NCBI GenBank assembly: GCA_016194825.1
Contig: JACQAR010000126.1
Span: 1 to 10,818, forward strand
Direction: 5' to 3'
Origin: Chlamydiia bacterium
GTDB lineage: Bacteria; Chlamydiota; Chlamydiia; Chlamydiales; SM23-39
DNA length: 10,818 nucleotides
Numbering within the stretch: position 1 is the stretch's first letter; each line of letters starts with the position of its first letter. Below, one piece after another: positions 6,469 to 10,818 of the stretch. The translations under genes were made by a program, and so were the position numbers. The notes under the pieces were generated by a model, which was given only the letters and a program-made list of their open reading frames with translations, was not told the DNA's origin and made no database searches.

Positions 6469-7727
6469 GGTTCTGTTTGATAAAGAGCCACTTTTTTTTC
6501 TAAACTCTGAGGGATCTCTACCTCGAGCACAATATCGTTTTCTTGGTATTCGCAAAATAGCACGCGCCCCTCATTCATCACTTCAGCGACCAGTGCGTAA
6601 TGGCTCTGCGGAACGCGCAGATGGAGGATTTTCCTCAGAGAGTGGATCTCTTGGATCATCGCCTTTGTGAGGGCGTCGAATCCTTCTTGTTTTGTCGCCG
6701 AAATCAGCACGGTTTTGGGATATTTGAACCGGATGCGGTCAATGTAGCCGCGATGAGGGCAGCGATCGATTTTGTTGAGGACCGTGATGATGGGTTTGCC
6801 CTTCGCGCCGAGCTCTTTGAGCACTTCCAAGGTGGCTTCTGCTTGTGCAGGGGCTTGCTTGTTGCTCACATCGATTAAGTGGAGCAAGATATCGGCCTGT
6901 AAAGCTTCTTCGAGTGTGCTCTTGAAGGCGGCAACGAGCAGGTGGGGAATTTTTCGGATAAAGCCCACTGTGTCGATCAACAGGATCTTTTGTCCATTCG
7001 GCAACACGAATTGACGGGTCGTCGTATCGAGCGTTGCAAACAGCTTATCTTCGATGAAGACATCGGCATCGGTAAGCGCTTTCATCAGAGTCGATTTGCC
7101 TGCATTGGTATAGCCAATGATGGCGAAAGTGGGGATCCCTCTTCTTTCCCGGGCGCGCCGTTGGGTCTGTCTATTTTTGACAATCTCATCAATTTGAGAC
7201 TGGAGGTGATCGATTTGACGGCGGACAATACGCCGGTCAATCTCAATCTGCTTTTCCCCCTCCCCTTTTAAAAAGCCTCCTCCTGCACCTCCCGTCCTTT
7301 GACGACTCAAGTGTGTCCAGAGCCGTTTCAAACGGGGCATCTGGTAACGGCAGCTGGCGAGTTCGATCTGGATCTTGGCCTCTTTGGTCTCTGCTCTTTG
7401 CGCAAATACGGCTAAAATGAGTTCGGTCCGATCGATGACCGCCTTTGTTGCCCAAATCTTCTCGAGATTGCGCTGCTGTTGGGGAGAGATCTCGTCATCA
7501 AAGATTGCAACATCGCAATCCAGCTCCTGAAGCTGTTGGCCAATCTCCTCGATCTTTCCTTTGCCGATGAACGTGCCCGCATGAAACTTCTTGATGCTGC
7601 AGCTCACTTTGAGCGCCACTTCTACGCCATAGGTATCAGCCAATCCTTGCAACTCGTTGAGTTGCTCTTCACACTCTTCTTTTGTCTGATCACCCGAATA
7701 GGTACCGATGAGAATCGCTCGCTTCAC
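6465..7727 (-). CDS. hflX: Ribosome-associated GTPase HflX
   Basis: A 420-residue cytoplasmic GTPase that binds the large ribosomal subunit and, in E. coli, splits stalled ribosomes under stress. The N-terminal HflX domain contains GTFIGKGKIEEI (51-62) and DDEISPQQQRNLE (77-89). The Gly-rich GGAGGG (146-151) and a basic coiled-coil linker follow. The G domain has all motifs: G1 GYTNAGKS (205-212), G2 in LDTTTRQ, G3 DTVG (252-255), G4 NKID (318-321) and G5 SAT (343-345). It starts with GTG at 7727, which overlaps the phnP stop as GTGA; a GGAG at 7739-7736, eight bases upstream, supports this start. The last 4 bases overlap radC. Adjacency to phnP matches what I recall for Chlamydia. Nothing is missing. 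Confidence 0.97.
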   Translation of the reverse strand: MKRAILIGTYSGDQTKEECEEQLNELQGLADTYGVEVALKVSCSIKKFHAGTFIGKGKIEEIGQQLQELDCDVAIFDDEISPQQQRNLEKIWATKAVIDRTELILAVFAQRAETKEAKIQIELASCRYQMPRLKRLWTHLSRQRTGGAGGGFLKGEGEKQIEIDRRIVRRQIDHLQSQIDEIVKNRQTQRRARERRGIPTFAIIGYTNAGKSTLMKALTDADVFIEDKLFATLDTTTRQFVLPNGQKILLIDTVGFIRKIPHLLVAAFKSTLEEALQADILLHLIDVSNKQAPAQAEATLEVLKELGAKGKPIITVLNKIDRCPHRGYIDRIRFKYPKTVLISATKQEGFDALTKAMIQEIHSLRKILHLRVPQSHYALVAEVMNEGRVLFCEYQENDIVLEVEIPQSLEKKVALYQTEP

Positions 7728-8503
7728 AATGAAAACTCCAGTTGCTGACCGTCATAGCCAAGCTGCACATCGGGAGGAAGAAAGCGATTCGTGCTCTCAT
7801 GTTCCAGTGTGTGGCTGATGTGGGTCAGATAGGTCTTTTTTGCGCCGACGCGCCGAGCAAACACCACTGCTTCATCGAGAGTCAGATGCAAAGGAGAGGC
7901 CTCTTTGCGCAGTGCACTGAGCACGAGAAGATCGGTTCCTTGCAGTGCATCGAAAATGGAGATTTCATACTCGCGAATATCGGAAATGTAGGCAAAACGA
8001 CCGATTTTCCAACCGGTCACCTGCATGCTACTTTGATAGAAACTACAATATCCTATGCGGAGGCCCAAAAATTCTGTGTGTCCCATGTTGTGCTTCAAAA
8101 TGTGTAGCTCGAGTTGCGCTGTGAGCGACGCCTTGTCTTTCGGCTGAGCAAAGAGATAATCATACCGCTTGCAGAGTTCCTGTGCCGATTCTTGGGAGAG
8201 CAGACAAGGAACCGGTTTGTGTCCACGAACAAAAAAAATGCGCAAATCATCGACTCCAGCAATGTGATCCGAATGCGTGTGTGTGAGCAATAAACCATCG
8301 ACATGGTCGATACCAAATTGCAGAGCTTGCTGTCGAAAATCGGGGCCCACGTCGATGAGGATTTTTTTGCCATCGACGCGCAATAGTCCAGCAGGACGCA
8401 TCCTCTTGTTGCAAGCAGAGGTCGAATGGCATATGTCGCATTTGCAACCAATCACAGGTATGCCTGCAGATGCCCCAGTTCCTAAGAATTGAAAACTCGC
8501 CAT
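7724..8503 (-). CDS. PhnP-like metallo-beta-lactamase fold hydrolase
   Basis: A 259-residue hydrolase of the PhnP branch of the metallo-beta-lactamase superfamily. E. coli PhnP is a cyclic phosphodiesterase of phosphonate metabolism, but no other phn gene is visible here, so the substrate is unknown. The metal motif HxHxDH is His75, His77, Asp79, His80 (LLLTHTHSDHIAGVDDLR). Further likely ligands are His142 (NMGHTEF), Asp175 (YISDIREY) and His228 (THISH). Cys20, Cys22 and Cys25 (GCKCDIC) match the CxCxxC structural zinc site of E. coli PhnP. The frame is open to 8581, but the ATG at 8503 begins the conserved MASFQFLGTGASAGIPVIGC and joins the upstream stop as TGATG, so it is preferred. The gene overlaps its upstream neighbour by 1 base and hflX by 4 bases. 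Confidence 0.93.
   Translation of the reverse strand: MASFQFLGTGASAGIPVIGCKCDICHSTSACNKRMRPAGLLRVDGKKILIDVGPDFRQQALQFGIDHVDGLLLTHTHSDHIAGVDDLRIFFVRGHKPVPCLLSQESAQELCKRYDYLFAQPKDKASLTAQLELHILKHNMGHTEFLGLRIGYCSFYQSSMQVTGWKIGRFAYISDIREYEISIFDALQGTDLLVLSALRKEASPLHLTLDEAVVFARRVGAKKTYLTHISHTLEHESTNRFLPPDVQLGYDGQQLEFSL
7736..7739 (-). promoter_or_regulatory. Shine-Dalgarno GGAG for the GTG start of hflX
   Basis: GGAG on the minus strand within the last codons of the phnP-like gene, 8 bases before the GTG at 7727. It supports that non-ATG start. Confidence 0.55.
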
Positions 8504-9444
8504 CAAAAACGTTCCGCCAATTCTTTGCCTAACAATGCATGATAGAGCATACCGCGTGAACCGAGTCCCGTAAAGACCCAAATGCGCTCTTTGATCTGTT
8601 CTACAATGGGGCGAGCCCCCTCTTTAGGGCTCATCCGGACTCCGGACTGCACTTCTAGCACTTCAAAATCCTGTGCAGGAGGATAAAAAAGAGAGACTTT
8701 TTCCTTGAGCTCCTGGACTACATTTTCAGAAAGACTCGCTCCATGCTCATAGGTCGCTCCGATGCGGCAGATTGTGGGATCTTCTGTGAGCGCGATATGC
8801 CCATGAGAGAGCAGGCTAAACGGAAGCGGCTCTTCCCAGCGGCATAAAAGAGCCTGACCGGCCGTTTTTTTTAAAGGAAGATGGGCACATTCTGAAAATT
8901 GCATCGTTTCAAAACCGGTGGCTAATACAGCGCCATCATAGGAATCCAATGGGTGCAAAGAGGTGACTTTTTCCAAAACCAATTTTGCTCCTTTGGCTTG
9001 ACAAGCTGACCAGAGCCCCTGCAAGTAGAGCGAGGTATAAATCGTCATCCCATGTGCTATCCAAAGTCCAGGAATAGGGGCAGCCAGAGGAAGGCGTTTT
9101 TTTACCTCATCTATCTCCCACCACTCCCCTCTTTGTGCAAAATTTTTGCGCTGCTCCTCGGTCACAGCAAGGCGCAAAATTCCGCTGCGAGATGCTACGA
9201 TTTTCCCTGACGCCCTTTCCGCCACATCCACCAGCGCGCGGGTTGCAGCCATCCCCTCTTCCCCTCGCCATGACGGGAGAGCGTGCCGCCCATGCAGCGG
9301 ATGGAGCAAGCCGCTGCTACTGCGCGAAGCTCCGCCGCTAATCCCTAAAGGATCAAACAGATCGACGCTATAACCAGGTTTTTGCAAAAGGTGCCAGCTC
9401 ACAGCGAGGCCAGCCAACCCCGCCCCAATCACTGCAATATGCAT
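8503..9444 (-). CDS. FAD-dependent oxidoreductase, DAO superfamily, resembling the MnmC FAD domain
   Basis: A 313-residue flavoprotein. A Rossmann dinucleotide motif GAGLAG (7-12) follows MHIAVI and a second beta strand ends in VDLFDP. SGGASRSSSGLLHPL recalls the GASGNxxGxxYPL of MnmC, LPLKKTAGQALL fits its RGQ segment, and IGATYEHG fits its GAxY segment. The C-terminus GLGSRGMLYHALLGKELAERF also matches that group. In MnmC this domain oxidises cmnm5(s2)U34 to nm5(s2)U34 and is normally fused to a methyltransferase; here it stands alone. A tRNA role is therefore plausible but unproven, and a glycine-oxidase-like enzyme is the main alternative. The open frame reaches 9654, but the ATG at 9444 (or the adjacent one at 9447) sits on the upstream gene's TGA, right after AGGA. 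The stop overlaps the phnP-like ATG by 1 base (TGATG). Confidence 0.85.
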   Translation of the reverse strand: MHIAVIGAGLAGLAVSWHLLQKPGYSVDLFDPLGISGGASRSSSGLLHPLHGRHALPSWRGEEGMAATRALVDVAERASGKIVASRSGILRLAVTEEQRKNFAQRGEWWEIDEVKKRLPLAAPIPGLWIAHGMTIYTSLYLQGLWSACQAKGAKLVLEKVTSLHPLDSYDGAVLATGFETMQFSECAHLPLKKTAGQALLCRWEEPLPFSLLSHGHIALTEDPTICRIGATYEHGASLSENVVQELKEKVSLFYPPAQDFEVLEVQSGVRMSPKEGARPIVEQIKERIWVFTGLGSRGMLYHALLGKELAERF

Positions 9445-10250
9445 CATTCCTGCAACAGTTGGTAGCTTTCCGCTGCAAATTGAAAGAAGAAGATCGTTGC
9501 GGGAGAGAGAAAAGCCGCAAAAGGGAGCATGATGAAGAACCACTCGAGGGCCACACCCAGAGATTGTTCCGCCACCAAAAACCGAAGATGAGTGAGTTCT
9601 GCAGCGAAATAAAGCAGGCCTCCCACAATAGCGATCGGGATCAAAGCGATACAAAAAAGAATCAGGCTGCTAAAGAGCTTTTTCGAAAAATTGTGAAAGA
9701 CTCGTTTGACTAAAGAGACTCTTTTTAACGGGTGCAAAGCCGCAGCAGGAGCTACAAAAAAAAGCAGCCCTAAATTGATGAAACACAACAACAAAGCAGC
9801 AAAAATCAAGAGAAATGGAGCGAAGGAAAAAACCACACTGAAAAAGGGGCCTATCCCTGGAATTTCTTGTAATAAAAAGAAGATGCCCATCACGATCCAT
9901 AGGCAGAGATACACCAAGATGGGGGGGATGGAAAGGTAAGAAGTTCCCAACATCAGATCCAAAGAGCCTCCGATCAATCGTTTCAATCCCAAAGAGAGCT
10001 GTCTCGACTCGTGGATATAGAGGCGGACGAGTAGTACACCGAGAGCGAGAAGAACCCCTGAGGAGAGCAGGATGGGCAAAAAGAGCATGCTGAGGGAAAT
10101 CCAGTCGCCCGAGTCATGTGCCAGCGCCTTACAGAAGACAAAAAACACTCCGCACAGGACCAATACGGGAAAAGTCAGGGCGATTTTTTTCTTGGAAAAG
10201 GAGTAAAAAACGGCCCGATTGAACGCCTTTTCAATACTGTGCCACATCAT
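9444..10250 (-). CDS. Multi-spanning membrane protein of unknown function
   Basis: A 268-residue hydrophobic protein with about six transmembrane segments, near residues 23-41, 52-77, 105-128, 135-166, 194-218 and 233-258. The short basic/amphipathic N-terminus (SIEKAFNRAVFYSFSKKK) should be cytoplasmic, and a basic loop (HPLKRVSLVKRVFHNFSKK, 173-191) separates segments four and five. No catalytic or transporter motif is recognised, and I cannot assign a family. It starts with two adjacent ATGs (10250 and 10247) and heads the five-gene operon; its TGA overlaps the ATG of the FAD oxidoreductase. A -10-like TATACT ends 9 bases before the first ATG. It is divergent from a small single-span membrane protein. 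Confidence 0.85.
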   Translation of the reverse strand: MMWHSIEKAFNRAVFYSFSKKKIALTFPVLVLCGVFFVFCKALAHDSGDWISLSMLFLPILLSSGVLLALGVLLVRLYIHESRQLSLGLKRLIGGSLDLMLGTSYLSIPPILVYLCLWIVMGIFFLLQEIPGIGPFFSVVFSFAPFLLIFAALLLCFINLGLLFFVAPAAALHPLKRVSLVKRVFHNFSKKLFSSLILFCIALIPIAIVGGLLYFAAELTHLRFLVAEQSLGVALEWFFIMLPFAAFLSPATIFFFQFAAESYQLLQE

Positions 10251-10259
10251 ACGTTCCCA

Positions 10260-10265
10260 AGTATA
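10260..10265 (-). promoter_or_regulatory. Candidate -10 element of the five-gene operon
   Basis: TATACT on the minus strand, five of six matches to consensus, 9 bases before the ATG at 10250. The best -35 at a 17-base spacing is TTCCCT, which is poor. The leader would be only 2-3 bases, although GGGA lies between the -10 and the ATG. Confidence 0.4.
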
Positions 10266-10272
10266 TCAAAGC

Positions 10273-10301
10273 TTGCATTGGAAGGGAAGGTTTGGTAAAT
10301 T
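10273..10301 (+). promoter_or_regulatory. Candidate promoter of the small membrane-protein gene
   Basis: TTGCAT (10273-10278), a 17-base spacer, then TAAATT (10296-10301). The ATG at 10311 is 9 bases beyond the -10, which would again give a nearly leaderless message. The preceding GCTGCCTT contains no Shine-Dalgarno. Confidence 0.4.
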
Positions 10302-10310
10302 TGCTGCCTT

Positions 10311-10601
10311 ATGGTGAACAACTCATTGATTCATTATCTTTTCTTAGAGGCACCATTGGAGGGGCTCTTACGTTGGCAAAAAGTCTGTCCTGTTCCAAAG
10401 CCACTCAAGCCACCGGTGTTTGAGTCTGGGCCGCTTTCACTCAAGACCAAAGTGATTTATATCATTACTGGTTTGTTTCTGATCCTGCCGATCATTGGGA
10501 CCATTCTCTGGATTTTCATGCAGACATTTGGGAATCCGGACCGCCTTGCCCGTCCCCTGAACGAAGAACTAGCCGACGCGCCTCTCACACCATCACATTA
10601 A
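10311..10601 (+). CDS. Small single-span membrane protein, unknown function
   Basis: A 96-residue protein that I do not recognise. The N-terminal half is soluble and Pro-rich (CPVPKPLKPPVFESGP, 26-41). It is followed by one strong transmembrane segment near 47-70 (VIYIITGLFLILPIIGTILW) and a short acidic/polar tail. Lysines just before the membrane segment suggest that the N-terminal part is cytoplasmic. It has its own candidate promoter in the 60-base spacer shared with the divergent membrane-protein operon, and it ends in TAA. The opposite strand has no competing coding frame with recognisable content, and the membrane segment makes this frame believable. A conserved homologue would be needed to be certain. 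Confidence 0.65.
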   Translation: MVNNSLIHYLFLEAPLEGLLRWQKVCPVPKPLKPPVFESGPLSLKTKVIYIITGLFLILPIIGTILWIFMQTFGNPDRLARPLNEELADAPLTPSH

Positions 10602-10610
10602 ATCATGTGA
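10593..10610. repeat. Small hairpin across the stop codon of the small membrane-protein gene
   Basis: TCACAT (10593-10598) pairs with ATGTGA (10605-10610) around a six-base loop holding the TAA stop. The stem is short and is followed by AAGTTT rather than a T-run, so it is at best a weak terminator. Confidence 0.25.
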
Positions 10611-10631
10611 AAGTTTGCTGAATAGACAGTC

Positions 10632-10654
10632 GGGGACAAGGTGCCCTTGTCCCC
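10632..10654. repeat. Perfect 10-bp stem with 3-base loop
   Basis: GGGGACAAGG (10632-10641) and CCTTGTCCCC (10645-10654) are exact complements around TGC. It lies 30 bases after the stop of the small membrane-protein gene and is strong enough to stop transcription, but no T-run follows on either strand, so an ordinary intrinsic terminator is doubtful. Confidence 0.6.
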
Positions 10655-10703
10655 CGCTGCCCCCTTGCGCCTCACCTCGCTTCGCTAAACCGTGTGCTCG
10701 TCG

Positions 10704-10729
10704 GGAGGGCGTGCGCAGCACAGCCCTCC
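10704..10729. repeat. Bulged 11-bp hairpin
   Basis: GGAGGGC (10704-10710) pairs with GCCCTCC (10723-10729). GTGC (10711-10714) continues the stem with GCAC (10718-10721), with A10722 bulged and GCA as the loop. Confidence 0.55.
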
Positions 10730-10732
10730 GTC

Positions 10733-10748
10733 GCCCCCAAAGGGGGGC
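10733..10748. repeat. 6-bp all-G/C hairpin
   Basis: GCCCCC (10733-10738) pairs with GGGGGC (10743-10748) around AAAG. It starts four bases after the preceding hairpin, so the two would stack in a folded single strand. Confidence 0.45.
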
Positions 10749-10818
10749 CTCCTGCGCTACGATTTTGCTTTGCGATCTGAGTCGAAGGGCTGGCTCATGC
10801 ACTCGCAACTGCGTGCTC

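Larger units (their letters stand above)
10621..10818. other. G+C-rich hairpin-dense tail, probably a non-coding repeat element
   Basis: From about 10621 to the window edge the sequence is about 65% G+C by hand count (128 of 198), richer than the genes beside it. It holds at least three strong hairpins in a row (10632-10654, 10704-10729, 10733-10748). The only open frame, on the minus strand, gives an Arg/Gly-rich protein with no recognisable fold and runs into the neighbouring gene, so I do not call it. Dispersed G+C-rich repeats at gene borders could look like this, as could the start of a foreign element or RNA gene cut by the edge. The right boundary is not visible. Confidence 0.45.

Noticed and set aside
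6469..6555. N-terminal extension of radC by 29 codons
   Set aside because: The extension is Arg/Ser-rich, lies wholly inside the hflX 3' end and is unlike RadC, while the ATG at 6468 gives the conserved start and an ATGA overlap.
8504..8581. N-terminal extension of the PhnP-like protein by 26 codons
   Set aside because: It overlaps the end of the oxidoreductase and is unlike PhnP; the ATG at 8503 starts the conserved FLGTGASAGIP region and forms TGATG with the upstream stop.
9448..9654. N-terminal extension of the FAD oxidoreductase by about 70 codons
   Set aside because: It reads Cys/Arg-rich sequence inside the upstream membrane-protein gene, whereas MHIAVIGAGLAG at 9444 is the normal N-terminal Rossmann strand.
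10593..10808. Minus-strand 71-residue open frame in the G+C-rich tail
   Set aside because: It is Arg/Gly-rich with no fold or motif, begins inside the hairpin block and ends within the neighbouring gene. High G+C lowers stop frequency and makes such frames likely by chance.
1..10818. CRISPR array, tRNA or rRNA genes, transposase or integrase
   Set aside because: I looked for regularly spaced repeats, cloverleaf-like segments with CCA-adjacent stems and transposase motifs and found none. Nearly all of 1-10601 is occupied by ordinary coding sequence.

Overview
The window looks like chromosome from a member of the Chlamydiae outside the Chlamydiaceae (an 'environmental' or Parachlamydiales-type lineage). 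The branching enzyme at the left edge has wording in its N-terminal half that I recognise as chlamydial GlgB, a MarC/YhgN-family membrane protein is present, phnP and hflX sit side by side as I recall them in Chlamydia, and an ankyrin-repeat gene is typical of host-associated Chlamydiae. No rRNA or marker protein is present to fix the genus, so this is a judgement from remembered sequences, not from an alignment.

Layout. 1-2094 (-): glgB, complete apart from its last few C-terminal codons. 2095-2290: a 196-base divergent spacer whose right half is only about 15% G+C (hand count) and carries a near-consensus promoter with a perfect inverted repeat in its -35/-10 spacer. 2291-2896 (+): a small ankyrin-repeat protein. 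2881-3495 (-): a MarC-family membrane protein, convergent with and overlapping the ankyrin gene by 16 bases. 3496-3564: a short divergent promoter region. 3565-5780 (+): a two-gene unit, a MtaB-type tRNA methylthiotransferase followed with an ATGA overlap by an unrecognised protein whose C-terminus resembles the beta domain that follows the barrel of GH95 glycosidases. 5782-10250 (-): a compact five-gene operon in the order multi-spanning membrane protein, MnmC-like FAD oxidoreductase, PhnP-like metallo-beta-lactamase hydrolase, HflX GTPase, RadC, with every junction an overlap of 1 to 4 bases. 10311-10601 (+): a small single-span membrane protein transcribed divergently. 10602-10818: a G+C-rich, hairpin-dense tail that does not look coding.

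How the genes relate. Most of the recognisable genes are housekeeping: glycogen branching, tRNA anticodon-loop modification (MtaB, perhaps the MnmC-like oxidoreductase), ribosome-associated GTPase (HflX), phosphodiesterase-type hydrolase (PhnP) and the JAMM-fold RadC. The accessory-looking parts are the ankyrin gene with its AT-rich control region and the repeat-like tail at the right edge. A recurring feature is that genes heading transcription units have a -10-like hexamer only 8-11 bases before the start codon and no Shine-Dalgarno sequence, while several downstream genes rely on overlap with the preceding stop. I did not find a convincing new multi-gene system; the best leads are the palindromic ankyrin promoter, the possible leaderless starts, the GH95-tail-like protein and the hairpin-rich tail.
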